Assembly (NCBI GenBank): GCA_030704425.1
Contig: JAPDHM010000002.1
Coordinates: forward strand, 124,001-188,000
Origin: Rhodobacteraceae bacterium IMCC1909
GTDB lineage: Bacteria; Pseudomonadota; Alphaproteobacteria; Rhodobacterales; Rhodobacteraceae
Length of the DNA: 64,000 nt
Direction: 5' to 3'
A program made the translations under genes and the position numbers. Positions within the stretch are counted from its first letter, which is position 1, and the number at the start of each line of letters is the position of its first letter. Of this stretch, positions 16,981 through 26,178 are shown piece after piece. The notes beneath the pieces are model-generated. The model was not told where the DNA came from. It saw only the letters and a program-made list of their open reading frames with translations, and did no database searches.

Positions 16981-17274
16981 ATGGAAAAGTTCTACTTAAT
17001 CATCCATCTTTTTATGGCTCCTGATGGTTTAAATACCAGAAGCAATCCCATTATAACCGTTGCTCCTGCTCAATTTACTCATATCGAAGGCTATTTCTTT
17101 GAAAAAGAGGAGGCTTGTAATCAGACTTTAGAACAAATTGCGAGAACACAGGACTATAAAGTTATGAGATCGTCTCCCATGTACATAAGACAAAATGCTG
17201 AAATAGGTGAACCAGCATCATTCATGTACTGCGCCTCTGGCAGAGTTAGCGGGTTTAATAATATTCTCGAGTGA
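16981..17274 (+). CDS. Hypothetical protein
   Basis: 97 residues (MEKFYLIIHLFMAPDGLNTR...) with two Cys and no recognised domain. The hydrophobic start is short and followed by charged residues, so a signal peptide is doubtful. It precedes two secreted proteins on the same strand with a 9-bp gap and is probably co-transcribed. Cargo of island 2, function unknown. Confidence 0.5.
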   Translation: MEKFYLIIHLFMAPDGLNTRSNPIITVAPAQFTHIEGYFFEKEEACNQTLEQIARTQDYKVMRSSPMYIRQNAEIGEPASFMYCASGRVSGFNNILE

Positions 17275-17283
17275 GATGGATAA

Positions 17284-18120
17284 ATGTTTAGTACTGTCAA
17301 AATAGTTACATCATCTCTGCTTCTTTACGTAATGGCTTCACTTCCCTTGTTAGCCTCTTCACACAATATATTTGAGATACGCAGCATAAATAGAGACGGC
17401 ACTTTTAAATCTCGTTGGGACCAAGAGTATGCCAGTGAGCAGCTCTATGCAGTCATTGATAGTGTAGACTATCTTATAGCCCCCACACATGAAAAATGGA
17501 TGGGAATCTCTCTGGAGGTCATTCATGAAGGTGACCTTGATGGCGATGGCTTAATTGATGCTGTCATTAGTTCTCACCAAGGAGGTAATTGCTGTGCCCC
17601 TTACTACTTTGTTGTTTCACATAGAGGTGATGGTTTCTTCTCAGTCCATCATCACGAGTCAATGTACGGTCATGAGATTGAGGTAAAGAACCAAGGTGAA
17701 GAGCATCTCATTGAAATATTAGATGCTGTAGGATCATCAGATTACCCCATAGAACACGAAGAATTGACTACACTCAAGTTCACTGAAGGTAACCTTGAAA
17801 TGGTCTCACAGCTTATTAACACAGCACTGATCCCTGCCCTTGTCGAAGTGACAGGACAAGACGTTAAAGAAGCTGATAAACTCATTCTGTTTGATGTGGA
17901 TGAAGATGGAAGAGCCGAAGAGATGATAGCCTCATACTGGGACAGATGGGGGACTGTCATAATTGGAGACATAGTAACTACATCAAAGGGCAAGGTTACC
18001 TTCAGTACAGGATGCAGCAGGATTGGCTTTATGAAGACTACAACAAATGGGCTTCACGACATCGTTTGTGGTCGTAATGACGTGCTAAAATACGATCTAG
18101 AGAATAACAGATACAAATGA
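17284..18120 (+). CDS. Secreted protein with EF-hand/FG-GAP-like repeats
   Basis: 278 residues. Signal peptide MFSTVKIVTSSLLLYVMASLPLLASS. Two calcium-loop-like segments, GDLDGDGLIDAVI and FDVDEDGRAEEMI, each followed by a strand, as in FG-GAP/VCBS repeat proteins; a vicinal Cys pair (GNCCAPYYFVV) is notable. Likely periplasmic or extracellular. The stop overlaps the start of the next gene by four bases (ATGA), so the two are coupled and may function together. No enzyme motif seen. Confidence 0.65.
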   Translation: MFSTVKIVTSSLLLYVMASLPLLASSHNIFEIRSINRDGTFKSRWDQEYASEQLYAVIDSVDYLIAPTHEKWMGISLEVIHEGDLDGDGLIDAVISSHQGGNCCAPYYFVVSHRGDGFFSVHHHESMYGHEIEVKNQGEEHLIEILDAVGSSDYPIEHEELTTLKFTEGNLEMVSQLINTALIPALVEVTGQDVKEADKLILFDVDEDGRAEEMIASYWDRWGTVIIGDIVTTSKGKVTFSTGCSRIGFMKTTTNGLHDIVCGRNDVLKYDLENNRYK

Positions 18121-18494
18121 AGCAACTCATTGCAGCACTTCTTCTATTCGTTATCTCAGCTACAGCTGGGTTTACTAGAGAACTGTCTTATAGCTGCTCA
18201 CTCCCTCCTCTTGCATTCAAGTTCTATAAAATGGGTGATGGTAACCTCTACGATATGGAGGTCATCAGAGGTACCGCAGTCGATCTCGTCTCTGTAGTAG
18301 AGGCAGACCTGCAAGGCTCAGGAGTATGTCGTCATCGTATTTGGTCGTTTGATTATGACGGCCCAATTACTGTTCAAGAACTGGGCTGCTATGGCGAGAT
18401 ACAACCACCTGAGGATGCAGTTGGTGAGGTGGTATTTGGTGATAGCTTTAAGCACAGGCTGTTTTGCTACGCAGCATCTACGTTGGATGAATAG
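18117..18494 (+). CDS. Secreted cysteine-containing protein
   Basis: 125 residues with signal peptide MKQLIAALLLFVISATAGFT. The mature part contains four Cys (YSCSLPP, SGVCRHR, LGCYGE, LFCYAA) that could form two disulfides in the periplasm. It overlaps the previous gene by four bases. No family recognised; a partner of the FG-GAP-like protein is the likeliest context-based guess. Confidence 0.6.
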   Translation: MKQLIAALLLFVISATAGFTRELSYSCSLPPLAFKFYKMGDGNLYDMEVIRGTAVDLVSVVEADLQGSGVCRHRIWSFDYDGPITVQELGCYGEIQPPEDAVGEVVFGDSFKHRLFCYAASTLDE

Positions 18495-18627
18495 AAGTTT
18501 CGTATCAAATGTGAACGAGCTTGAGGTTGAGTTTTCCTACGACCTAACCTGTGGCTTTTGAGAGGTTGGAGAAGGGCTACAGTTTTCTATTAGTCTTAGT
18601 AATGAGAAGTACTAGAACTCTTAACTT

Positions 18628-20202
18628 CTATACTTGTCTCTCTCTCCATTTATTAAATTTATTATAGTCGTTCTTATACCTATTGGTTTGTGTCGGTTTG
18701 TGCTGTGGTGGGTTTATCTTCTTTCCTATTAAATCAAGATAAGTATCAAAGTCGTGTTGTCTAAACTGATTAAGGACATGCATAGTTTGTTCTTGTGTTA
18801 GCTGACCTTCCTGCTCTGCTGGTAATCTGTTGTTGAACACTATTGCTGTAGCCTCTGCCATTGTCTCTTCCAGAAGGTGAGCCTTATCAGCTCTGACTAT
18901 ATAACTATCATGAATAGTCAGAACAGGTTCGTTTTGTTCAACAAATTTAGTAATAATTATATCTGTGATCTGACTATCCATGAACATAAGTTCTATGCCT
19001 CTGTCAGAGCAAATACCGTGCTCTAAGTAGGGATGCTTTTCAATGAAACATCTAAGAAGTAGATCAAGTTGAGCTTTGTTCAGCCTCGGGAACTCATACA
19101 AACCGGTATCTTTGTCCTTTGATGATGTCCTTTTTGACTGATAAGCTTTGAAGGCTTTCTCTTTGCTAGAAGCATTGATTGCAGTGAGAACTAAAAGCTT
19201 CAGGGCTTTCCTCTGTGAAGCTTTATCCAAGCCACCAACCTCGATCTGGTCTAACGTATACCAGTCGTAGCTGTCACCCATAAGAACTCCCTGCTCTGAG
19301 GCTAGGATAGCAACATGCATCCCCTTGTAATCAATCTCTACAGTAGGGCAGCCATCGATCATTATGTCTTTTCTGTAAGACTTTCCAACTTGCTGCCACC
19401 AGCCTCCATAGAACCTTCCGTTTAGCTCCCATGAATTCCTACTGAAGATCCTTTGTACGTACTGGTTACTCCGCCCAATGGGTACTCTTTGGATCTTATT
19501 GTCTTTAGTTTTCCGTTCTATGTAGGGTCTGTCGAGGCTACTGATGTCTATGTGACTTCGAGCCAGCAGTTCATTGTATCTATTAAGTGTTAGTCTCCAC
19601 GGGGCTACGAATGGATAATCATCATTTCCATATTCAATTAGTAACCGTTTTTTACTGCCATCTTTGGCCTTAATGGCCTTACCAGTTTCGTCTGTTTCAA
19701 AGTCACTAAGGACTATTGTCTCCTTCTTCTCATTGTAGCTGATATCAAAAACTAGATCCTGGAGCTTAGCAAACCGAGCTTGAAGTTTGCTGCTAGGGCG
19801 ATAACGGGATGTCCGGCTAAATTTACCCCCATAGACCCTATCATTTTGAAAGTTGTGATGATCCAGAAGACCCACAGAGACCAAAGCATCTATAACTTTG
19901 ATAATCTCCTTGGAGATATGAAGCCCATTGTACCTGCTCTTTGGAACATAACTATTGTTACTTCTAGATATACCGATGCTCAGGCTAGGGTCGGCTAACC
20001 AGCCCACATAGAGGTCGACCAGTAAGACCCTGAGTTGCTTAATAAGAGGGGCCAACGGTTTGCGGTTTCCAGTTGGAAGAACAATTAGGCCCTCAACTTC
20101 AGTGATCTCTAGCCAAATTTCATCAGTCAAAGCTTTGATCTCTGGATGATCAGACCACCGGTGTACATCTAAAGGCCTACTGTGTTCTGGATCTATCGTC
20201 AC
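18628..20202 (-). CDS. Possible single-subunit polymerase-like protein
   Basis: 524 residues, no database assignment possible here. Three spaced motifs resemble the palm and fingers of family A DNA polymerases and T7-type RNA polymerases: motif A-like VEIDYKGMHVAI (Asp291), motif B-like QRKALKLLVLTAINASSKEK (Arg331 and Lys335, spacing R-x3-K as in T7 RNA polymerase), motif C-like LTIHDSYIV (His431, Asp432). The preceding GRFYGGWWQQVGKSYRKDI is basic and aromatic. Order and spacing fit a polymerase fold; the tyrosine or glycine usual at the end of motif B is absent, so activity is uncertain. It faces the secreted-protein genes convergently. A replication or DNA-synthesis role for island 2 would parallel the primase of island 1. 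Confidence 0.5.
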   Translation of the reverse strand: MTIDPEHSRPLDVHRWSDHPEIKALTDEIWLEITEVEGLIVLPTGNRKPLAPLIKQLRVLLVDLYVGWLADPSLSIGISRSNNSYVPKSRYNGLHISKEIIKVIDALVSVGLLDHHNFQNDRVYGGKFSRTSRYRPSSKLQARFAKLQDLVFDISYNEKKETIVLSDFETDETGKAIKAKDGSKKRLLIEYGNDDYPFVAPWRLTLNRYNELLARSHIDISSLDRPYIERKTKDNKIQRVPIGRSNQYVQRIFSRNSWELNGRFYGGWWQQVGKSYRKDIMIDGCPTVEIDYKGMHVAILASEQGVLMGDSYDWYTLDQIEVGGLDKASQRKALKLLVLTAINASSKEKAFKAYQSKRTSSKDKDTGLYEFPRLNKAQLDLLLRCFIEKHPYLEHGICSDRGIELMFMDSQITDIIITKFVEQNEPVLTIHDSYIVRADKAHLLEETMAEATAIVFNNRLPAEQEGQLTQEQTMHVLNQFRQHDFDTYLDLIGKKINPPQHKPTQTNRYKNDYNKFNKWRERQV

Positions 20203-20299
20203 CGTTCAATGCCAATCCGTCTTTTTTGTTTCTGTGTTAGTAGTGGCCTGCTTTTTGTACTTATCTTAGAATATCACAGCTAAACGAATATTTACACTG

Positions 20300-20497
20300 G
20301 CACCATGCACGGGTCACTCCTCTGCATTATTAATTTCTGGCGCTTCACCGTCCGTCAGGATCAAAGCAGAGCTGATAATAGAAGGAAAAGCATTTTTTGA
20401 TGTTGATGGAAGGCCTAAAACTGAAGCTGTGACTAGAGATGACAGAGAACATAGTCAGTGGTACAATAGAAAAACTATGCGGCCGCATAACCTATGA
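20300..20497 (+). pseudogene. Coding relic before the membrane protein
   Basis: One plus-strand frame reads ASPSVRIKAELIIEGKAFFD, then DVDGRPKTEAVTRDDREHSQ and ends MRPHNL at TGA 20495-20497. Composition looks coding, but I find no ATG, GTG or TTG with a ribosome binding site at its head. It may be a truncated gene or one with an unusual start. The rest of 20203-20509 shows nothing. Confidence 0.35.
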
Positions 20498-20509
20498 GCT
20501 TTGAAAAAT

Positions 20510-21118
20510 ATGATAATTTCCAGACTTGTTCACGTATGCCGAATTATTCTTACTACGTTGTATACAATTAGTTTCTTGGTTAGTTGCATTGCATTACCGT
20601 TGTTGATTGGACTGATTGTTCAAGAATTTGGTTACCTAGACAAAGTGGAAACTCGTGTAATCACTTGTACAACTCGTGACAAATCAGATGGTCAGGAACT
20701 GTTTCATGGAGAAGCTTATGTCCGCCCATCAGTTAGTGAACTTGAGCAAATAAGACTAACTTGTGAAGAAGAAAAAGAGAAACGAGAAGTCACAGACAAA
20801 TATTATACTCACGAACCATCGATAACTAATCCATTTCTTAAGAATTTCGGAGATCAGTATCCATCTTGTGAAAGAGTTGGCTATTTTCATGAAATAGACG
20901 CCCAAAAGTACTTCGATACTGCATGCTCAGATAAGAACGATGGAACAGAGTTAGAGAAAACCAACGTTACACGTTCCTACCTCATCGATCCTGACCACGT
21001 TGTATTTTTGCTTATGAGCATCCCTATATCATTGTTGTTGTATTTAATGGGTTACGTCTTCTTTGGAGAGAAAATGATATTACCAATCAGGAAGTTCAAG
21101 AAAATACAGAGCCCTTGA
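20510..21118 (+). CDS. Two-helix membrane protein of unknown function
   Basis: About 202 residues. TM1 near residues 10-40 (IILTTLYTISFLVSCIALPL), a central soluble domain of about 110 residues with paired Cys (VITCTTRD, RLTCEEE, YPSCERV, DTACSDK), and TM2 near 165-190 (HVVFLLMSIPISLLLYLMGY). The soluble part probably faces the periplasm, where the Cys may pair. A TTG 9 bp upstream is an alternative start. No family recognised; island 2 cargo. Confidence 0.6.
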   Translation: MIISRLVHVCRIILTTLYTISFLVSCIALPLLIGLIVQEFGYLDKVETRVITCTTRDKSDGQELFHGEAYVRPSVSELEQIRLTCEEEKEKREVTDKYYTHEPSITNPFLKNFGDQYPSCERVGYFHEIDAQKYFDTACSDKNDGTELEKTNVTRSYLIDPDHVVFLLMSIPISLLLYLMGYVFFGEKMILPIRKFKKIQSP

Positions 21119-21364
21119 TAACGTAGATACTATGATGGGTACGTTGTCCAAGACTACTACCACATGTCGCTATGCTTTAGACTTACAGGGGTTAATTGCT
21201 GCCTTACTACCCTTAGTTCATACCCCTGCCCGTACTTTGGAGCAATAGTTCCAGTAGACGACCGACAACAGCATGGCCAGAATGCTCGAGGAACTGAGTA
21301 TTTTCATATCTTGTTAACCATTTTCAATGGATTAGATGGATGCCGGATCAGATGCAGTTGTGTA

Positions 21365-22429
21365 TTACGATTTCTTGAAAGATCCCTCGTCAATCATCTG
21401 TTGGAACATTTCAATTATGGAGCTTTTCAGAGATCGATATTCTATCCCAAGCTTTTCTTTGCTCTTTGAGTTATCAGCTTTCCAGCTGTGCCCCATGTTC
21501 TTTGTAATCATTTTTCTTGTCATTGATTTATCCATGATTGGTCCAACTAACCAAACCAACCACTTAGGCAACTCTTTATTTGGTAGTGGATATTTCTCAA
21601 ACTCACCTTGTAACATTTTCGAAAGCTTCAATGGCGTACAGCTCTCGTTAGATACGATATGTCGACCACTAGCATCAGGAATATATGCAGCTCTTATGTG
21701 TGCATCAGCAACATCCCTAACGTCCACCATACCTATTTCAAAGGGAGGCGCACCAGCCTTCATAGTTCCATCGCCCATCTGCAAACAGATGTCATGGCTC
21801 GCAGACGTAGATTTACCTGATACTGTAGGCCCTAACACCAACGATGGATTAATAACGACTAAAGACCATTTTTCTTGAGCCTCTGCTATTTTCCATGCTT
21901 CTTTCTCAGCAACTGTTTTCGAGTAAGAATAAGGCTGATGGAAGGCAGAGGATGTAGTATTCCAAATGGTCTCATTCAGCATGTTATTTGGTGCAAATGC
22001 ACACTCATCAGCATCACCATAAATAGCAACGCATGAACTTGTCAGTACCACTCTTTCAACACTGTCTGATGAACTCACAGCTTCAAGGATATTTTGAGTG
22101 CCTTTCAAAGCAGGATCAATCAAATCTCGTTGTGGATCATTAAACTTCAATATGAAAGGTGATGCAGTATGGAATACAAAACTACACCCTTCAACGGCAG
22201 CATTAAAGCTACCAGCTTCTAATAGGTCTGCTTGGAATAAGGTTACACTGCCAGGACCGTTCTGGGATAGTTCCAACAAATGCCCAACTTTAGCATCATC
22301 AGATGGATCTCGCACAGTAGCATGTACATTCACGCCTGCCTCAACCAATTGTTTAATTATCCAACCAGCAACAAATCCAGTACCACCGGTCACTAGGGCT
22401 TTTTTCTTTTTATTTATTTTTATTTCCAT
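21365..22429 (-). CDS. NAD(P)-dependent reductase, extended SDR (dihydroflavonol-reductase-like)
   Basis: About 354 residues. Rossmann motif VTGGTGFVAGWIIKQL near the start, VERVVLTSSCVAIYG (catalytic Ser region), YSKTVAEKEAW (catalytic Tyr-x3-Lys) and VDVRDVADAHIRA, the hallmark of the dihydroflavonol reductase/aldehyde reductase subgroup. Predicted to reduce a carbonyl with NADPH in the cytoplasm; substrate unknown. I take the ATG at 22429 with GGAAGG 12 bp upstream; a TTG at 22441 is the alternative. It stands alone among unknown cargo genes and is a complete, probably functional enzyme. Confidence 0.85.
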   Translation of the reverse strand: MEIKINKKKKALVTGGTGFVAGWIIKQLVEAGVNVHATVRDPSDDAKVGHLLELSQNGPGSVTLFQADLLEAGSFNAAVEGCSFVFHTASPFILKFNDPQRDLIDPALKGTQNILEAVSSSDSVERVVLTSSCVAIYGDADECAFAPNNMLNETIWNTTSSAFHQPYSYSKTVAEKEAWKIAEAQEKWSLVVINPSLVLGPTVSGKSTSASHDICLQMGDGTMKAGAPPFEIGMVDVRDVADAHIRAAYIPDASGRHIVSNESCTPLKLSKMLQGEFEKYPLPNKELPKWLVWLVGPIMDKSMTRKMITKNMGHSWKADNSKSKEKLGIEYRSLKSSIIEMFQQMIDEGSFKKS

Positions 22430-22487
22430 CTGCTCGAGCAACCTTCCAAATTAATCTCATACATTACTTAAGAACTATTGATTAGCC

Positions 22488-23474
22488 TTAACTGGCTCTC
22501 GGCTTCTTAACCAATATTCCTAGGTCATTATACATATCGTCCCCCCAAATATTTAACCTCGGAAAACCGTTGAAAATCTTACGGTTATAGAATTCTAACA
22601 ACTCATCATGGCTGTAGTTTTTGAAGCAATTGAAACGGCTTATTGCTAGCAACATTGCATCGATGATTGTTTCATCACCTGCTTGCTCCTGTCGTTGAAA
22701 AGGAAATTGTGTTGAGTGATCTTTTAAAAAATGGAGAAATGTTAAAATTACATAGACTCGTTCTCTTGAGATTTGCCAATCGGTTTCACCACCACTACCT
22801 CCTTGCTCCATTGCAAATCCTTTGGGAAACCTAGTTAGCTCCACTTCGCAAAGCACATCATAGATTATGTCAACAAGCTCATTAAAAGTTTCAGGATTGA
22901 ACTGATCGATTAAATCGCTATCAACCTCTGGGCCATAAGGCACAATCCTACTCCCTAACAAAGTTACATCGTCCTCAGGTAACTGTATTGCATAATCTGG
23001 AGAACCCGATTTAGCCCAACCGCTGCGGTTATAGAACTTAACAAATTCCTTGTATGATAGTTTTTCAAAACAACCATAACTGTCGATGGCCTTCATCATT
23101 GCAAGTACGATACTTGGGTCATTCACATTCTGTGAGATATCTCGACCACCGATACTTCGAATAGTGTGTGGACTTTTATGATAGTTGTAGAAGGGAAATG
23201 CTAAATCTTGGTGTTCCAGATAAACGAGAATTTGAACTACGGTGTATGCTCTCGGTCTATCTAGGGTCCATGGATGAACCGCACCGTCAACAATTCCCCC
23301 GGTAAAACTGGCGAGTGGCGGCAAGTTGTTTGGCCTGACGCCCTCATAAAATTTACTGTCTTCCAGAATAGTGTGTACTGCCCCAACTACCTTGTCGAAG
23401 TCTTTAGAACGAAGTTTCCTCAGAAGCCGTTTTCGTCTCAGCCACTTGGTTATACTTTCAAAAACTTTAGTCAT
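22488..23474 (-). CDS. Hypothetical protein with internal duplication
   Basis: 328 residues built of two similar halves: SYGCFEKLSYKEFVKFYNRS / SGSPDYAIQLPEDD and FNCFKNYSHDELLEFYNRKI / FPRLNIWGDD, each preceded by a helical stretch (AYTVVQILVYLEHQDLAFPF; RVYVILTFLHFLKDHSTQFP). No signal peptide or membrane segment. The duplication suggests a repeat-built binding protein. First residues are very basic (KWLRRKRLLRKLRSK). Function unknown; same strand as the two genes upstream. Confidence 0.6.
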   Translation of the reverse strand: MTKVFESITKWLRRKRLLRKLRSKDFDKVVGAVHTILEDSKFYEGVRPNNLPPLASFTGGIVDGAVHPWTLDRPRAYTVVQILVYLEHQDLAFPFYNYHKSPHTIRSIGGRDISQNVNDPSIVLAMMKAIDSYGCFEKLSYKEFVKFYNRSGWAKSGSPDYAIQLPEDDVTLLGSRIVPYGPEVDSDLIDQFNPETFNELVDIIYDVLCEVELTRFPKGFAMEQGGSGGETDWQISRERVYVILTFLHFLKDHSTQFPFQRQEQAGDETIIDAMLLAISRFNCFKNYSHDELLEFYNRKIFNGFPRLNIWGDDMYNDLGILVKKPRAS

Positions 23475-23495
23475 TGGGTTGGCATTTTAATAGTA

Positions 23496-23894
23496 TCATT
23501 CAGGGTATGGTTGAAGAGTATCACAAATATACAGGGTACGAGAACCATTTTGATCAGCTGCTTCTCGGAGTCTCGCACCTATCCTAGTAGTATCCCCAAA
23601 ATAGCTTTTCATCATTTCCCAGCTTCCATAACTCTCATCATCAAATAATTCTTTTGCAATTTGTGCTTGGCAATCCTCTAGGTTGTCGAAAGTATATTTT
23701 TCGAAGTTTCTTGCTACGCCACCGATTGGGCCTCTCGGACTATTCGAAGACCAGAGTATTAAATATTTTATTTCACCACTTTGGACGTTTGATGGAAACA
23801 TCATAGTTAATGAAAAAAGGACTGGCTTGATCCAAGGGATATTTTTATTTTTAGTTGAGATCATTAAAAGTTTCATACAATTTTTCCAGCTCAA
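23496..23894 (-). CDS. Small secreted protein
   Basis: Up to 132 residues, overlapping the upstream gene by 44 bp. A likelier start is Met11 at 23864 (MISTKNKNIPWIKPVLFSL), which gives a signal peptide ending near NVQSG and reduces the overlap. The mature part has NLEDCQAQIAKEL and LYICDTL, two Cys likely to pair. This pattern is common in small periplasmic proteins of island cargo. Function unknown. Confidence 0.55.
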   Translation of the reverse strand: MSWKNCMKLLMISTKNKNIPWIKPVLFSLTMMFPSNVQSGEIKYLILWSSNSPRGPIGGVARNFEKYTFDNLEDCQAQIAKELFDDESYGSWEMMKSYFGDTTRIGARLREAADQNGSRTLYICDTLQPYPE

Positions 23895-24762
23895 CTACAG
23901 CCTCTTCTTGGCTAGTTCCCAGACACATATCCTCAATTAATTGATTAATTTCTTCGCAATACTCGTCAATAATCCAGATATAAAAGTCAATCGACTGGTA
24001 TTCTTTTGCTTTGGCTTGCAAGAAAGAAAAAGCCTCCTTTTCCTCTTCATGAAATAGAAAAATTGGTTGCGAATTACTGCGTGTAATCTTGTAATTATGA
24101 CTTTTCAGAATTGATTTTTTCCAGAGGGTCTCTGGCGCAAAAAAAACATTCTCTGCAGAAGCTTGGTCCGTTTGAATCAATCCATTTAAAATCGAAAATG
24201 TTTTGAGAGCTGCCTCATCAGAAAATAGGTGCGGTCTATTTTTCATGGTTTTAGCTCGATCTGTTATATAGGGGCCTTGCGACCATGAACGCATGGCTCC
24301 AATGACTTTGCTCATATCAAAATTATTATGATTTTTTAACTTTTCTACTGCTAAATAGTTGTAGCTCTGTGATGCATAGTTCAACAACGATACATCATTA
24401 AATTCATCAAATTCGTTTGGAGACCCACCTCTTTCCAAATGTTCGGATAATATTGGCATAAATTCGGGACAGGTACCCATTCCTAGTATGTTATGGTCAA
24501 AGATATTTTCACCCATGCGCCAAATAGCTAACGATATCTTGGGAGATAGATTATTCCTAAGAAACGATTTCTCAAAAAGTGTTCTGTTGTCAAAAACCGG
24601 AAATCCATCGTCTACTCTTTCCCTCACTAATTCTGGATACTGGCTTAACAACCCACACAAGATTGGAATATCTTCTTCCTCGCCATCCCAACAGATGTGC
24701 CTGATTTGTTTGTTGGCGACAACTCTACGTCTATCTGTTTTGGAGAACAATTTCCGAAACAT
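23851..24762 (-). CDS. Hypothetical protein, helical-repeat-like
   Basis: 303 residues, soluble, mainly helical, with ankyrin-like phrases (HLERGGSPNEFDEFNDVSLL NYAS) and an acidic C-terminus (EEAVVELEKLYETFNDLN). Not confidently an ankyrin protein. It starts a minus-strand row of three genes (24762 to 22488) that are closely spaced and probably co-transcribed. Adjacent to int2, therefore cargo of island 2. Confidence 0.55.
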   Translation of the reverse strand: MFRKLFSKTDRRRVVANKQIRHICWDGEEEDIPILCGLLSQYPELVRERVDDGFPVFDNRTLFEKSFLRNNLSPKISLAIWRMGENIFDHNILGMGTCPEFMPILSEHLERGGSPNEFDEFNDVSLLNYASQSYNYLAVEKLKNHNNFDMSKVIGAMRSWSQGPYITDRAKTMKNRPHLFSDEAALKTFSILNGLIQTDQASAENVFFAPETLWKKSILKSHNYKITRSNSQPIFLFHEEEKEAFSFLQAKAKEYQSIDFYIWIIDEYCEEINQLIEDMCLGTSQEEAVVELEKLYETFNDLN

Positions 24763-24931
24763 CTGGCGAACGGCTCCTCAAAAGACTATCGAAACAGTAT
24801 CATGCGTTAACTTAAAGGCAAAATAAAAATATTATATACAAACCTGTTTAATGCTCGACCAAAAGATTGGCTAACCCGCATAAAGGGTGTAGCCACTGCT
24901 CAGTTTTGATGGCTGCAGCATGTTATATTAT

Positions 24932-26071
24932 CTAACCACCGACTAAGGTGATGATACTACCACATTGAACCAACGAGATTGAAACTAATCTCAACCATCG
25001 ACTAACCTGCAGTTTCAAGTACCCATGCCCGTAGTTAGTTCCCACACCACCAACAGATTTCCATCCACCGATTTGATCGATCATATCCATAGGACACTCT
25101 ACAGCTCTCAAACGGTCTCTGAATGTGTGTCTCAAGCAATGTGACGTAAGTCCACCAAAGTCCTTCTTCAGCCACTTGTTGACCGCATTAGAGGCATGAG
25201 TGGCGTAGCAATTACCTGCTTTGATATACTGTGGAAACAACCACTCATCATCAGCCTGTGATATGGCTTGTGCCATTGCATTTCTTGCATACCCAACCAG
25301 TGGCAACACTCGTTCACTGTTCTTATTCTTCAGTCTCCTAGCAGAGTTGGGCCTGATATGTATGAGGTCATTCTCCAAATCTATATCCTCTCGTCTCAGT
25401 CCCACAATTTCAGCCAGCCGACAGCCAGTCTCCCCAAGAATTGGCATGAGGAGTTTGATTGTGCTGCCGGAAGATAAAGCTTTGTCATACCCCCACTTCA
25501 ATTGATCATTGGTGAACGTCTCCCTTTTGAAGACATCAGATCCTTCATTTTGAATAAACAACCTCGTGAATGGATTACGTTTATCCAAGTCTAATTCTGA
25601 ATAGGCATAATTGATAATTGCTGAGAGGCTGTTGATCCTCCTACGTATGGTGGCAGTCTTGTTGCCCTTCAGTTCCAAGTGATGAACAAACAGCTTGGCA
25701 TCTTGCCGTGTGTATTCACTAACATCTCGATCTCCAGCTAAGGATATGAAGGTGCTCAAAGCTACACGAGGTGGTGCTTGATCTATCTGTTTCAACGCCA
25801 GATACTCAGCAGCTATCTCTGACAGTGCCACACGTCTTGGTTGGAAGCTTTCAATGATAGTAGAGATATTTACTGGTGGCGTATCTGCCGTAGCACTCCA
25901 GGCACCCTCCAGTACATCACTCAGACGTTTAGAGAATGCTTCGGCTTCTAATGGATCTTTCGACAGGGCCTGCCTTATGAACTGACCGTATGAATCAACT
26001 GCATGTTTAGGCACACGCCTGTTATAGTAATAGGTGCCTGAACGACTAATTGTGTACTGAATGTGTGACAC
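24932..26071 (-). CDS. Tyrosine integrase of island 2 (int2)
   Basis: 379-residue tyrosine recombinase, distant from int1. N-terminus with TYYYNRRVPKHAVDSYG, core-binding region about 90-170, catalytic domain with R218 (TGCRLAEI), HCLRHTFRDRLR (311-322), GGWKSVGGVG and Tyr347 (TNYGHGY). All catalytic positions are present. Its start is 57 bp from core E, mirroring int1 and core D. Both enzymes evidently use the same tRNA-Thr core. Confidence 0.92.
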   Translation of the reverse strand: MSHIQYTISRSGTYYYNRRVPKHAVDSYGQFIRQALSKDPLEAEAFSKRLSDVLEGAWSATADTPPVNISTIIESFQPRRVALSEIAAEYLALKQIDQAPPRVALSTFISLAGDRDVSEYTRQDAKLFVHHLELKGNKTATIRRRINSLSAIINYAYSELDLDKRNPFTRLFIQNEGSDVFKRETFTNDQLKWGYDKALSSGSTIKLLMPILGETGCRLAEIVGLRREDIDLENDLIHIRPNSARRLKNKNSERVLPLVGYARNAMAQAISQADDEWLFPQYIKAGNCYATHASNAVNKWLKKDFGGLTSHCLRHTFRDRLRAVECPMDMIDQIGGWKSVGGVGTNYGHGYLKLQVSRWLRLVSISLVQCGSIITLVGG

Positions 26072-26128
26072 GATGAACTACTCCGATGAATTAAATCGAA
26101 GGAACTTCAACAAGTTATCTGAAAGTAG

Positions 26129-26178
26129 TGGTGCCCCCACACGGACTCGAACCGCGGACCTACTGATTACAAATCAGT
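26129..26178 (-). tRNA. 3' half of tRNA-Thr(TGT), att core E
   Basis: Minus strand reads a 50-nt tRNA 3' half including encoded CCA: anticodon stem-loop ACTGA-TTTGTAA-TCAGT, variable loop, T arm with GGTTCGAGTCC and the acceptor 3' strand. The anticodon TGT identifies tRNA-Thr. The 5' half is missing to the right; sequence there (from 26179) is unrelated. This is a displaced or broken copy, not a functional gene. It is the longest tRNA match among the cores, so it marks the original integration side. Confidence 0.8.
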
